From the NCBI GenBank assembly GCA_963576565.1, contig OY755038.1, positions 140,670,206-140,734,205 on the forward strand: DNA of 64,000 bases. Reading direction: 5' to 3'. The notes under the pieces were generated by a model. That model made no database searches, was not told where the DNA came from, and saw nothing but the letters and a program-made list of their open reading frames with translations. This document shows positions 23,373 through 36,270 of the stretch, piece by piece. How positions within the stretch are numbered: the stretch's first letter is position 1; the number at the start of each line of letters is the position of its first letter. The translations under genes and the position numbers were made by a program. Source of the DNA: Aspidapion aeneum (taxonomy: Eukaryota; Arthropoda; Insecta; Coleoptera; Brentidae).

Positions 23373-26300
23373 TTTGGTTTGGTTAGGTTTGGTTAGGTTT
23401 GGTTAGGTTTGGTTAGGTTTGGTTAGGTTTGGTTAGGTTTGGTTAGGTTTGGTTAGGTTTGGTTAGGTTTGGTTAGGTTTGGTTAGGTTTGGTTAGGTTT
23501 GGTTAGGTTTGGTTAGGTTTGGTTAGGTTTGGTTAGGTTTGGTTAGGTTTGGTTAGGTTTGGTTAGGTTTGGTTAGGTTTGGTTAGGTTTGGTTAGGTTT
23601 GGTTAGGTTTGGTTAGGTTTGGTTAGGTTTGGTTAGGTTTGGTTAGGTTTGGTTAGGTTTGGTTAGGTTTGGTTAGGTTTGGTTAGGTTTGGTTAGGTTT
23701 GGTTAGGTTTGGTTAGGTTTGGTTAGGTTTGGTTAGGTTTGGTTAGGTTTGGTTAGGTTTGGTTAGGTTTGGTTAGGTTTGGTTAGGTTTGGTTAGGTTT
23801 GGTTAGGTTTGGTTAGGTTTGGTTAGGTTTGGTTAGGTTTGGTTAGGTTTGGTTAGGTTTGGTTAGGTTTGGTTAGGTTTGGTTAGGTTTGGTTAGGTTT
23901 GGTTAGGTTTGGTTAGGTTTGGTTAGGTTTGGTTAGGTTTGGTTAGGTTTGGTTAGGTTTGGTTAGGTTTGGTTAGGTTTGGTTAGGTTTGGTTAGGTTT
24001 GGTTAGGTTTGGTTAGGTTTGGTTAGGTTTGGTTAGGTTTGGTTAGGTTTGGTTAGGTTTGGTTAGGTTTGGTTAGGTTTGGTTAGGTTTGGTTAGGTTT
24101 GGTTAGGTTTGGTTAGGTTTGGTTAGGTTTGGTTAGGTTTGGTTAGGTTTGGTTAGGTTTGGTTAGGTTTGGTTAGGTTTGGTTAGGTTTGGTTAGGTTT
24201 GGTTAGGTTTGGTTAGGTTTGGTTAGGTTTGGTTAGGTTTGGTTAGGTTTGGTTAGGTTTGGTTAGGTTTGGTTAGGTTTGGTTAGGTTTGGTTAGGTTT
24301 GGTTAGGTTTGGTTAGGTTTGGTTAGGTTTGGTTAGGTTTGGTTAGGTTTGGTTAGGTTTGGTTAGGTTTGGTTAGGTTTGGTTAGGTTTGGTTAGGTTT
24401 GGTTAGGTTTGGTTAGGTTTGGTTAGGTTTGGTTAGGTTTGGTTAGGTTTGGTTAGGTTTGGTTAGGTTTGGTTAGGTTTGGTTAGGTTTGGTTAGGTTT
24501 GGTTAGGTTTGGTTAGGTTTGGTTAGGTTTGGTTAGGTTTGGTTAGGTTTGGTTAGGTTTGGTTAGGTTTGGTTAGGTTTGGTTAGGTTTGGTTAGGTTT
24601 GGTTAGGTTTGGTTAGGTTTGGTTAGGTTTGGTTAGGTTTGGTTAGGTTTGGTTAGGTTTGGTTAGGTTTGGTTAGGTTTGGTTAGGTTTGGTTAGGTTT
24701 GGTTAGGTTTGGTTAGGTTTGGTTAGGTTTGGTTAGGTTTGGTTAGGTTTGGTTAGGTTTGGTTAGGTTTGGTTAGGTTTGGTTAGGTTTGGTTAGGTTT
24801 GGTTAGGTTTGGTTAGGTTTGGTTAGGTTTGGTTAGGTTTGGTTAGGTTTGGTTAGGTTTGGTTAGGTTTGGTTAGGTTTGGTTAGGTTTGGTTAGGTTT
24901 GGTTAGGTTTGGTTAGGTTTGGTTAGGTTTGGTTAGGTTTGGTTAGGTTTGGTTAGGTTTGGTTAGGTTTGGTTAGGTTTGGTTAGGTTTGGTTAGGTTT
25001 GGTTAGGTTTGGTTAGGTTTGGTTAGGTTTGGTTAGGTTTGGTTAGGTTTGGTTAGGTTTGGTTAGGTTTGGTTAGGTTTGGTTAGGTTTGGTTAGGTTT
25101 GGTTAGGTTTGGTTAGGTTTGGTTAGGTTTGGTTAGGTTTGGTTAGGTTTGGTTAGGTTTGGTTAGGTTTGGTTAGGTTTGGTTAGGTTTGGTTAGGTTT
25201 GGTTAGGTTTGGTTAGGTTTGGTTAGGTTTGGTTAGGTTTGGTTAGGTTTGGTTAGGTTTGGTTAGGTTTGGTTAGGTTTGGTTAGGTTTGGTTAGGTTT
25301 GGTTAGGTTTGGTTAGGTTTGGTTAGGTTTGGTTAGGTTTGGTTAGGTTTGGTTAGGTTTGGTTAGGTTTGGTTAGGTTTGGTTAGGTTTGGTTAGGTTT
25401 GGTTAGGTTTGGTTAGGTTTGGTTAGGTTTGGTTAGGTTTGGTTAGGTTTGGTTAGGTTTGGTTAGGTTTGGTTAGGTTTGGTTAGGTTTGGTTAGGTTT
25501 GGTTAGGTTTGGTTAGGTTTGGTTAGGTTTGGTTAGGTTTGGTTAGGTTTGGTTAGGTTTGGTTAGGTTTGGTTAGGTTTGGTTAGGTTTGGTTAGGTTT
25601 GGTTAGGTTTGGTTAGGTTTGGTTAGGTTTGGTTAGGTTTGGTTAGGTTTGGTTAGGTTTGGTTAGGTTTGGTTAGGTTTGGTTAGGTTTGGTTAGGTTT
25701 GGTTAGGTTTGGTTAGGTTTGGTTAGGTTTGGTTAGGTTTGGTTAGGTTTGGTTAGGTTTGGTTAGGTTTGGTTAGGTTTGGTTAGGTTTGGTTAGGTTT
25801 GGTTAGGTTTGGTTAGGTTTGGTTAGGTTTGGTTAGGTTTGGTTAGGTTTGGTTAGGTTTGGTTAGGTTTGGTTAGGTTTGGTTAGGTTTGGTTAGGTTT
25901 GGTTAGGTTTGGTTAGGTTTGGTTAGGTTTGGTTAGGTTTGGTTAGGTTTGGTTAGGTTTGGTTAGGTTTGGTTAGGTTTGGTTAGGTTTGGTTAGGTTT
26001 GGTTAGGTTTGGTTAGGTTTGGTTAGGTTTGGTTAGGTTTGGTTAGGTTTGGTTAGGTTTGGTTAGGTTTGGTTAGGTTTGGTTAGGTTTGGTTAGGTTT
26101 GGTTAGGTTTGGTTAGGTTTGGTTAGGTTTGGTTAGGTTTGGTTAGGTTTGGTTAGGTTTGGTTAGGTTTGGTTAGGTTTGGTTAGGTTTGGTTAGGTTT
26201 GGTTAGGTTTGGTTAGGTTTGGTTAGGTTTGGTTAGGTTTGGTTAGGTTTGGTTAGGTTTGGTTAGGTTTGGTTAGGTTTGGTTAGGTTTGGTTAGGTTT

Positions 26301-29300
26301 GGTTAGGTTTGGTTAGGTTTGGTTAGGTTTGGTTAGGTTTGGTTAGGTTTGGTTAGGTTTGGTTAGGTTTGGTTAGGTTTGGTTAGGTTTGGTTAGGTTT
26401 GGTTAGGTTTGGTTAGGTTTGGTTAGGTTTGGTTAGGTTTGGTTAGGTTTGGTTAGGTTTGGTTAGGTTTGGTTAGGTTTGGTTAGGTTTGGTTAGGTTT
26501 GGTTAGGTTTGGTTAGGTTTGGTTAGGTTTGGTTAGGTTTGGTTAGGTTTGGTTAGGTTTGGTTAGGTTTGGTTAGGTTTGGTTAGGTTTGGTTAGGTTT
26601 GGTTAGGTTTGGTTAGGTTTGGTTAGGTTTGGTTAGGTTTGGTTAGGTTTGGTTAGGTTTGGTTAGGTTTGGTTAGGTTTGGTTAGGTTTGGTTAGGTTT
26701 GGTTAGGTTTGGTTAGGTTTGGTTAGGTTTGGTTAGGTTTGGTTAGGTTTGGTTAGGTTTGGTTAGGTTTGGTTAGGTTTGGTTAGGTTTGGTTAGGTTT
26801 GGTTAGGTTTGGTTAGGTTTGGTTAGGTTTGGTTAGGTTTGGTTAGGTTTGGTTAGGTTTGGTTAGGTTTGGTTAGGTTTGGTTAGGTTTGGTTAGGTTT
26901 GGTTAGGTTTGGTTAGGTTTGGTTAGGTTTGGTTAGGTTTGGTTAGGTTTGGTTAGGTTTGGTTAGGTTTGGTTAGGTTTGGTTAGGTTTGGTTAGGTTT
27001 GGTTTGGTTAGGTTTGGTTAGGTTTGGTTAGGTTTGGTTAGGTTTGGTTAGGTTTGGTTAGGTTTGGTTAGGTTTGGTTAGGTTTGGTTAGGTTTGGTTA
27101 GGTTTGGTTAGGTTTGGTTAGGTTTGGTTAGGTTTGGTTAGGTTTGGTTAGGTTTGGTTAGGTTTGGTTAGGTTTGGTTAGGTTTGGTTAGGTTTGGTTA
27201 GGTTTGGTTAGGCAGTAACGCACCCAGGAATATGTTTTTAGGGGGGCCCGAGGCCTCATAATGTCGTATTTCATGCTATTTTTGTGTTTATTTATGAAAT
27301 ATGTGGAAAATATTTACAAAAATCATAGGCTTGGGGGGGGCCCGGGCCCCGGGGCAACCCCCCTGGGTGCGCCCATGGGTTAGGTTTGGTTAGGTTTGGT
27401 TAGGTTTGGTTAGGTTTGGTTAGGTTTGGTTAGGTTTGGTTAGGTTTGGTTAGGTTTGGTTAGGTTTGGTTAGGTTTGGTTAGGTTTGGTTAGGTTTGGT
27501 TAGGTTTGGTTAGGTTTGGTTAGGTTTGGTTAGGTTTGGTTAGGTTTGGTTAGGTTTGGTTAGGTTTGGTTAGGTTTGGTTAGGTTTGGTTAGGTTTGGT
27601 TAGGTTTGGTTAGGTTTGGTTAGGTTTGGTTAGGTTTGGTTAGGTTTGGTTAGGTTTGGTTAGGTTTGGTTAGGTTTGGTTAGGTTTGGTTAGGTTTGGT
27701 TAGGTTTGGTTAGGTTTGGTTAGGTTTGGTTAGGTTTGGTTAGGTTTGGTTAGGTTTGGTTAGGTTTGGTTAGGTTTGGTTAGGTTTGGTTAGGTTTGGT
27801 TAGGTTTGGTTAGGTTTGGTTAGGTTTGGTTAGGTTTGGTTAGGTTTGGTTAGGTTTGGTTAGGTTTGGTTAGGTTTGGTTAGGTTTGGTTAGGTTTGGT
27901 TAGGTTTGGTTAGGTTTGGTTAGGTTTGGTTAGGTTTGGTTAGGTTTGGTTAGGTTTGGTTAGGTTTGGTTAGGTTTGGTTAGGTTTGGTTAGGTTTGGT
28001 TAGGTTTGGTTAGGTTTGGTTAGGTTTGGTTAGGTTTGGTTAGGTTTGGTTAGGTTTGGTTAGGTTTGGTTAGGTTTGGTTAGGTTTGGTTAGGTTTGGT
28101 TAGGTTTGGTTAGGTTTGGTTAGGTTTGGTTAGGTTTGGTTAGGTTTGGTTAGGTTTGGTTAGGTTTGGTTAGGTTTGGTTAGGTTTGGTTAGGTTTGGT
28201 TAGGTTTGGTTAGGTTTGGTTAGGTTTGGTTAGGTTTGGTTAGGTTTGGTTAGGTTTGGTTAGGTTTGGTTAGGTTTGGTTAGGTTTGGTTAGGTTTGGT
28301 TAGGTTTGGTTAGGTTTGGTTAGGTTTGGTTAGGTTTGGTTAGGTTTGGTTAGGTTTGGTTAGGTTTGGTTAGGTTTGGTTAGGTTTGGTTAGGTTTGGT
28401 TAGGTTTGGTTAGGTTTGGTTAGGTTTGGTTAGGTTTGGTTAGGTTTGGTTAGGTTTGGTTAGGTTTGGTTAGGTTTGGTTAGGTTTGGTTAGGTTTGGT
28501 TAGGTTTGGTTAGGTTTGGTTAGGTTTGGTTAGGTTTGGTTAGGTTTGGTTAGGTTTGGTTAGGTTTGGTTAGGTTTGGTTAGGTTTGGTTAGGTTTGGT
28601 TAGGTTTGGTTAGGTTTGGTTAGGTTTGGTTAGGTTTGGTTAGGTTTGGTTAGGTTTGGTTAGGTTTGGTTAGGTTTGGTTAGGTTTGGTTAGGTTTGGT
28701 TAGGTTTGGTTAGGTTTGGTTAGGTTTGGTTAGGTTTGGTTAGGTTTGGTTAGGTTTGGTTAGGTTTGGTTAGGTTTGGTTAGGTTTGGTTAGGTTTGGT
28801 TAGGTTTGGTTAGGTTTGGTTAGGTTTGGTTAGGTTTGGTTAGGTTTGGTTAGGTTTGGTTAGGTTTGGTTAGGTTTGGTTAGGTTTGGTTAGGTTTGGT
28901 TAGGTTTGGTTAGGTTTGGTTAGGTTTGGTTAGGTTTGGTTAGGTTTGGTTAGGTTTGGTTAGGTTTGGTTAGGTTTGGTTAGGTTTGGTTAGGTTTGGT
29001 TAGGTTTGGTTAGGTTTGGTTAGGTTTGGTTAGGTTTGGTTAGGTTTGGTTAGGTTTGGTTAGGTTTGGTTAGGTTTGGTTAGGTTTGGTTAGGTTTGGT
29101 TAGGTTTGGTTAGGTTTGGTTAGGTTTGGTTAGGTTTGGTTAGGTTTGGTTAGGTTTGGTTAGGTTTGGTTAGGTTTGGTTAGGTTTGGTTAGGTTTGGT
29201 TAGGTTTGGTTAGGTTTGGTTAGGTTTGGTTAGGTTTGGTTAGGTTTGGTTAGGTTTGGTTAGGTTTGGTTAGGTTTGGTTAGGTTTGGTTAGGTTTGGT

Positions 29301-32300
29301 TAGGTTTGGTTAGGTTTGGTTAGGTTTGGTTAGGTTTGGTTAGGTTTGGTTAGGTTTGGTTAGGTTTGGTTAGGTTTGGTTAGGTTTGGTTAGGTTTGGT
29401 TAGGTTTGGTTAGGTTTGGTTAGGTTTGGTTAGGTTTGGTTAGGTTTGGTTAGGTTTGGTTAGGTTTGGTTAGGTTTGGTTAGGTTTGGTTAGGTTTGGT
29501 TAGGTTTGGTTAGGTTTGGTTAGGTTTGGTTAGGTTTGGTTAGGTTTGGTTAGGTTTGGTTAGGTTTGGTTAGGTTTGGTTAGGTTTGGTTAGGTTTGGT
29601 TAGGTTTGGTTAGGTTTGGTTAGGTTTGGTTAGGTTTGGTTAGGTTTGGTTAGGTTTGGTTAGGTTTGGTTAGGTTTGGTTAGGTTTGGTTAGGTTTGGT
29701 TAGGTTTGGTTAGGTTTGGTTAGGTTTGGTTAGGTTTGGTTAGGTTTGGTTAGGTTTGGTTAGGTTTGGTTAGGTTTGGTTAGGTTTGGTTAGGTTTGGT
29801 TAGGTTTGGTTAGGTTTGGTTAGGTTTGGTTAGGTTTGGTTAGGTTTGGTTAGGTTTGGTTAGGTTTGGTTAGGTTTGGTTAGGTTTGGTTAGGTTTGGT
29901 TAGGTTTGGTTAGGTTTGGTTAGGTTTGGTTAGGTTTGGTTAGGTTTGGTTAGGTTTGGTTAGGTTTGGTTAGGTTTGGTTAGGTTTGGTTAGGTTTGGT
30001 TAGGTTTGGTTAGGTTTGGTTAGGTTTGGTTAGGTTTGGTTAGGTTTGGTTAGGTTTGGTTAGGTTTGGTTAGGTTTGGTTAGGTTTGGTTAGGTTTGGT
30101 TAGGTTTGGTTAGGTTTGGTTAGGTTTGGTTAGGTTTGGTTAGGTTTGGTTAGGTTTGGTTAGGTTTGGTTAGGTTTGGTTAGGTTTGGTTAGGTTTGGT
30201 TAGGTTTGGTTAGGTTTGGTTAGGTTTGGTTAGGTTTGGTTAGGTTTGGTTAGGTTTGGTTAGGTTTGGTTAGGTTTGGTTAGGTTTGGTTAGGTTTGGT
30301 TAGGTTTGGTTAGGTTTGGTTAGGTTTGGTTAGGTTTGGTTAGGTTTGGTTAGGTTTGGTTAGGTTTGGTTAGGTTTGGTTAGGTTTGGTTAGGTTTGGT
30401 TAGGTTTGGTTAGGTTTGGTTAGGTTTGGTTAGGTTTGGTTAGGTTTGGTTAGGTTTGGTTAGGTTTGGTTAGGTTTGGTTAGGTTTGGTTAGGTTTGGT
30501 TAGGTTTGGTTAGGTTTGGTTAGGTTTGGTTAGGTTTGGTTAGGTTTGGTTAGGTTTGGTTAGGTTTGGTTAGGTTTGGTTAGGTTTGGTTAGGTTTGGT
30601 TAGGTTTGGTTAGGTTTGGTTAGGTTTGGTTAGGTTTGGTTAGGTTTGGTTAGGTTTGGTTAGGTTTGGTTAGGTTTGGTTAGGTTTGGTTAGGTTTGGT
30701 TAGGTTTGGTTAGGTTTGGTTAGGTTTGGTTAGGTTTGGTTAGGTTTGGTTAGGTTTGGTTAGGTTTGGTTAGGTTTGGTTAGGTTTGGTTAGGTTTGGT
30801 TAGGTTTGGTTAGGTTTGGTTAGGTTTGGTTAGGTTTGGTTAGGTTTGGTTAGGTTTGGTTAGGTTTGGTTAGGTTTGGTTAGGTTTGGTTAGGTTTGGT
30901 TAGGTTTGGTTAGGTTTGGTTAGGTTTGGTTAGGTTTGGTTAGGTTTGGTTAGGTTTGGTTAGGTTTGGTTAGGTTTGGTTAGGTTTGGTTAGGTTTGGT
31001 TAGGTTTGGTTAGGTTTGGTTAGGTTTGGTTAGGTTTGGTTAGGTTTGGTTAGGTTTGGTTAGGTTTGGTTAGGTTTGGTTAGGTTTGGTTAGGTTTGGT
31101 TAGGTTTGGTTAGGTTTGGTTAGGTTTGGTTAGGTTTGGTTAGGTTTGGTTAGGTTTGGTTAGGTTTGGTTAGGTTTGGTTAGGTTTGGTTAGGTTTGGT
31201 TAGGTTTGGTTAGGTTTGGTTAGGTTTGGTTAGGTTTGGTTAGGTTTGGTTAGGTTTGGTTAGGTTTGGTTAGGTTTGGTTAGGTTTGGTTAGGTTTGGT
31301 TAGGTTTGGTTAGGTTTGGTTAGGTTTGGTTAGGTTTGGTTAGGTTTGGTTAGGTTTGGTTAGGTTTGGTTAGGTTTGGTTAGGTTTGGTTAGGTTTGGT
31401 TAGGTTTGGTTAGGTTTGGTTAGGTTTGGTTAGGTTTGGTTAGGTTTGGTTAGGTTTGGTTAGGTTTGGTTAGGTTTGGTTAGGTTTGGTTAGGTTTGGT
31501 TAGGTTTGGTTAGGTTTGGTTAGGTTTGGTTAGGTTTGGTTAGGTTTGGTTAGGTTTGGTTAGGTTTGGTTAGGTTTGGTTAGGTTTGGTTAGGTTTGGT
31601 TAGGTTTGGTTAGGTTTGGTTAGGTTTGGTTAGGTTTGGTTAGGTTTGGTTAGGTTTGGTTAGGTTTGGTTAGGTTTGGTTAGGTTTGGTTAGGTTTGGT
31701 TAGGTTTGGTTAGGTTTGGTTAGGTTTGGTTAGGTTTGGTTAGGTTTGGTTAGGTTTGGTTAGGTTTGGTTAGGTTTGGTTAGGTTTGGTTAGGTTTGGT
31801 TAGGTTTGGTTAGGTTTGGTTAGGTTTGGTTAGGTTTGGTTAGGTTTGGTTAGGTTTGGTTAGGTTTGGTTAGGTTTGGTTAGGTTTGGTTAGGTTTGGT
31901 TAGGTTTGGTTAGGTTTGGTTAGGTTTGGTTAGGTTTGGTTAGGTTTGGTTAGGTTTGGTTAGGTTTGGTTAGGTTTGGTTAGGTTTGGTTAGGTTTGGT
32001 TAGGTTTGGTTAGGTTTGGTTAGGTTTGGTTAGGTTTGGTTAGGTTTGGTTAGGTTTGGTTAGGTTTGGTTAGGTTTGGTTAGGTTTGGTTAGGTTTGGT
32101 TAGGTTTGGTTAGGTTTGGTTAGGTTTGGTTAGGTTTGGTTAGGTTTGGTTAGGTTTGGTTAGGTTTGGTTAGGTTTGGTTAGGTTTGGTTAGGTTTGGT
32201 TAGGTTTGGTTAGGTTTGGTTAGGTTTGGTTAGGTTTGGTTAGGTTTGGTTAGGTTTGGTTAGGTTTGGTTAGGTTTGGTTAGGTTTGGTTAGGTTTGGT

Positions 32301-35300
32301 TAGGTTTGGTTAGGTTTGGTTAGGTTTGGTTAGGTTTGGTTAGGTTTGGTTAGGTTTGGTTAGGTTTGGTTAGGTTTGGTTAGGTTTGGTTAGGTTTGGT
32401 TAGGTTTGGTTAGGTTTGGTTAGGTTTGGTTAGGTTTGGTTAGGTTTGGTTAGGTTTGGTTAGGTTTGGTTAGGTTTGGTTAGGTTTGGTTAGGTTTGGT
32501 TAGGTTTGGTTAGGTTTGGTTAGGTTTGGTTAGGTTTGGTTAGGTTTGGTTAGGTTTGGTTAGGTTTGGTTAGGTTTGGTTAGGTTTGGTTAGGTTTGGT
32601 TAGGTTTGTTAGGTTTGGTTAGGTTTGGTTAGGTTTGGTTAGGTTTGGTTAGGTTTGGTTAGGTTTGGTTAGGTTTGGTTAGGTTTGGTTAGGTTTGGTT
32701 AGGTTTGGTTAGGTTTGGTTAGGTTTGGTTAGGTTTGGTTAGGTTTGGTTAGGTTTGGTTAGGTTTGGTTAGGTTTGGTTAGGTTTGGTTAGGTTTGGTT
32801 AGGTTTGGTTAGGTTTGGTTAGGTTTGGTTAGGTTTGGTTAGGTTTGGTTAGGTTTGGTTAGGTTTGTTAGGTTTGGTTAGGTTTGGTTAGGTTTGGTTA
32901 GGTTTGTTAGGTTGGTTAGGTTTGGTTAGGTTTGGTTAGGTTTGGTTAGGTTTGGTTAGGTTTGGTTAGGTTTGGTTAGGTTTGGTTAGGTTTGGTTAGG
33001 TTTGGTTAGGTTTGGTTAGGTTTGGTTAGGTTTTGGTTAGGTTTTGTGGTTAGGTTTGGTTAGGTTTGGTTAGATTCGGTTAGGTTCGGTTAGGTTTGGT
33101 TATTTGGTTAGGTTTGGTTAGGTTTGGTTAGGTTTGGTTAGGTTTGGTTTAGGTTTGGTTAGGTTTGGTTAGGTTTGGTTAGGTTTGGTTAGGTTTGGTT
33201 AGGTTTGGTTAGGTTTGGTTAGGTTTGGTTAGGTTTGGTTAGGTTTGGTTAGGTTTGGTTAGGTTTGGTTAGGTTTGGTTAGGTTTGGTTAGGTTTGGTT
33301 AGGTTTGGTTAGGTTTGGTTAGGTTTGGTTAGGTTTGGTTAGGTTTGGTTAGGTTTGGTTAGGTTTGGTTAGGTTTGGTTAGGTTTGGTTAGGTTTGGTT
33401 AGGTTTGGTTAGGTTTGGTTAGGTTTGGTTAGGTTTGGTTAGGTTTGGTTAGGTTTGGTTAGGTTTGGTTAGGTTTGGTTAGGTTTGGTTAGGTTGGTTA
33501 GGTTTGGTTAGGTTTGGTTAGGTTTGGTTAGGTTTGGTTAGGTTTGGTTAGGTTTGGTTAGGTTTGGTTAGGTTTGGTTAGGTTTGGTTAGGTTTGGTTA
33601 GTTTGGTTAGGTTTGGTTAGGTTTGGTTAGGTTTGGTTAGGTTTGGTTAGGTTTGGTTAGGTTTGGTTAGGTTTGGTTAGGTTTGGTTAGGTTTGGTTAG
33701 GTTGGTTAGGTTGGTTAGGTTGGTTAGGTTTGGTTAGGTTTGGTTAGGTTTGGTTAGGTTTGGTTAGGTTTGGTTAGGTTTGGTTAGGTTTGGTTAGGTT
33801 TGGTTAGGTTTGGTTAGGTTTGGTTAGGTTTGGTTAGGTTTGGTTAGGTTGGTTAGGTTTGGTTAGGTTTGGTTAGGTTTGGTTAGGTTTGGTTAGGTTT
33901 GGTTAGTTGGTTGGTTAGGTTTGGTTAGGTTTGGTTAGGTTTGGTTAGGTTTGGTTAGGTTTGGTTAGGTTTGGTTAGGTTTGGTTAGGTTTGGTTAGGT
34001 TTGGTTAGGTTTGGTTAGGTTTGGTTTGGTTAGGTTTGGTTAGGTTTGGTTAGGTTTGGTTAGGTTTGGTTAGGTTTGGTTAGGTTTGGTTAGGTTTGGT
34101 TAGGTTTGGTTAGGTTTGGTTAGGTTTGGTTAGGTTTGGTTAGGTTGGTTAGGTTTGGTTAGGTTGGTTAGGTTTGGTTAGGTTTGGTTAGGTTTGGTTA
34201 GGTTTGGTTAGGTTTGGTTAGGTTTGGTTAGGTTTGGTTAGGTTTGGTTAGGTTTGGTTAGGTTTGGTTAGGTTTGGTTAGGTTTGGTTAGGTTTGGTTA
34301 GGTTGGTTTGGTTAGGTTGTTAGGTTTGGTTAGGTTTGGTTAGGTTTGGTTAGGTTTGGTTAGGTTGGTTAGGTTTGGTTAGGTTTGGTTAGGTTTGGTT
34401 AGGTTTGGTTAGGTTTGGTTAGGTTTGGTTAGGTTTGGTTAGGTTTGGTTAGGTTTGGTTAGGTTTGGTTAGGTTTGGTTAGGTTTGGTTAGGTTTGGTT
34501 AGGTTTGGTTAGGTTTGGTTAGGTTTGGTTAGGTTTGGTTAGGTTTGGTTAGGTTTGGTTAGGTTTGGTTAGGTTTGGTTAGGTTTGGTTAGGTTTGGTT
34601 AGGTTTGGTTAGGTTTGGTTAGGTTTGGTTAGGTTTGGTTAGGTTTGGTTAGGTTTGGTTAGGTTTGGTAGGTTTGGTTAGGTTTGGTTAGGTTTGGTTA
34701 GGTTTGGTTAGGTTTGGTTAGGTTTGGTTAGGTTTGGTTAGGTTTGGTTAGGTTTGGTTAGGTTTGGTTAGGTTGGTTAGGTTTGGTTAGGTTTGGTTAG
34801 GTTTGGTTAGGTTTGGTTAGGTTTGGTTAGGTTTGGTTAGGTTTGGTTAGGTTTGGTTAGGTTTGGTTAGGTTTGGTTAGGTTTGGTTAGGTTTGGTTAG
34901 GTTTGGTTAGGTTTGGTTAGGTTTGGTTAGGTTTGGTTAGGTTTGGTTAGGTTTGGTTAGGTTTGGTTAGGTTTGGTTAGGTTTGGTTAGGTTTGGTTAG
35001 GTTTGGTTAGGTTTGGTTAGGTTTGGTTAGGTTTGGTTAGGTTTGGTTAGGTTTGGTTAGGTTTGGTTAGGTTTGGTTAGGTTTGGTTAGGTTTGGTTAG
35101 GTTTGGTTAGGTTTGGTTAGGTTTGGTTAGGTTTGGTTAGGTTTGGTTAGGTTTGGTTAGGTTTGGTTAGGTTTGGTTAGGTTTGGTTAGGTTTGGTTAG
35201 GTTGGTTAGGTTTGGTTAGGTTTGGTTAGGTTTGGTTAGGTTTGGTTAGGTTTGGTTAGGTTGGTTAGGTTTGGTTAGGTTTGGTTAGGTTTGGTTAGGT

Positions 35301-36270
35301 TTGGTTAGGTTTGGTTAGGTTTGGTTAGGTTTGGTTAGTTTGGTTAGGTTGGTTAGGTTTGGTTAGGTTTGGTTAGGTTTGGTTAGGTTAGGTTTGGTTA
35401 GGTTTGGTTAGGTTTGGTTAGGTTTGGTTAGGTTTGGTTAGGTTTGGTTAGGTTTGGTTAGGTTTGGTTAGGTTTGGTTAGGTTTGGTTAGGTTTGGTTA
35501 GGTTTGGTTAGGTTTGGTTAGGTTTGGTTAGGTTTGGTTAGGTTTGGTTAGGTTTGGTTAGGTTTGGTTAGGTTTGGTTAGGTTTGGTTAGGTTTGGTTA
35601 GGTTTGGTTAGGTTTGGTTAGGTTTGGTTAGGTTTGGTTAGGTTTGGTTAGGTTTGGTTAGGTTTGGTTAGGTTTGGTTAGGTTTGGTTAGGTTTGGTTA
35701 GGTTTGGTTAGGTTTGGTTAGGTTTGGTTAGGTTTGGTTAGGTTTGGTTAGGTTTGGTTAGGTTTGGTTAGGTTGGTTAGGTTTGGTTAGGTTTGGTTAG
35801 GTTTGGTTAGGTTTGGTTAGGTTTGGTTAGGTTTGGTTAGGTTTGGTTAGGTTTGGTTAGGTTTGGTTAGGTTTGGTTAGGTTTGGTTAGGTTTGGTTAG
35901 GTTTGGTTAGGTTTGGTTAGGTTTGGTTAGGTTTGGTTAGGTTTGGTTAGGTTTGGTTAGGTTTGGTTAGGTTTGGTTAGGTTTGGTTAGGTTTGGTTAG
36001 GTTTGGTTAGGTTTGGTTAGGTTTGGTTAGGTTTGGTTAGGTTTGGTTAGGTTTGGTTAGGTTTGGTTAGGTTTGGTTAGGTTTGGTTAGGTTTGGTTAG
36101 GTTTGGTTAGGTTTGGTTAGGTTTGGTTAGGTTTGGTTAGGTTTGGTTAGGTTTGGTTAGGTTTGGTTAGGTTTGGTTAGGTTTGGTTAGGTTTGGTTAG
36201 GTTTGGTTAGGTTTGGTTAGGTTTGGTTAGGTTTGGTTAGGTTTGGTTAGGTTTGGTTAGGTTTGGTTGG
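23371..36270 (+). repeat. TTAGGTTTGG decamer satellite, G-rich strand on plus
   Basis: From 23381 to 32606 the decamer is nearly perfect apart from the MITE at 27213-27376 and a five-base phase change at about 27001. From 32607 on, single-base indels become frequent (9- and 11-base units). The decamer is two pentamers, TTAGG plus TTTGG. Pentamer-sized slips (TTTGG-TTTGG at 23371-23385 and 27001; TTAGG-TTAGG near 35385) show that the basic unit is five bases. TTAGG is the common arthropod telomere repeat. Confidence 0.97.
27213..27376 (+). mobile_element. hAT-type MITE inserted in the satellite
   Basis: Starts CAGTAACGCACCCAGG and ends GGGTGCGCCCAT, with an 8-base flanking repeat differing at one base (TGGTTAGG / GGGTTAGG). 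It carries GC-rich inner ends (GGGGGGCCCG, CCCGGGCCCC). A second, opposite-strand copy is at 53293-53494, which independently defines the ends. CAG-type termini and an 8-bp duplication are hAT features. Confidence 0.75.
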
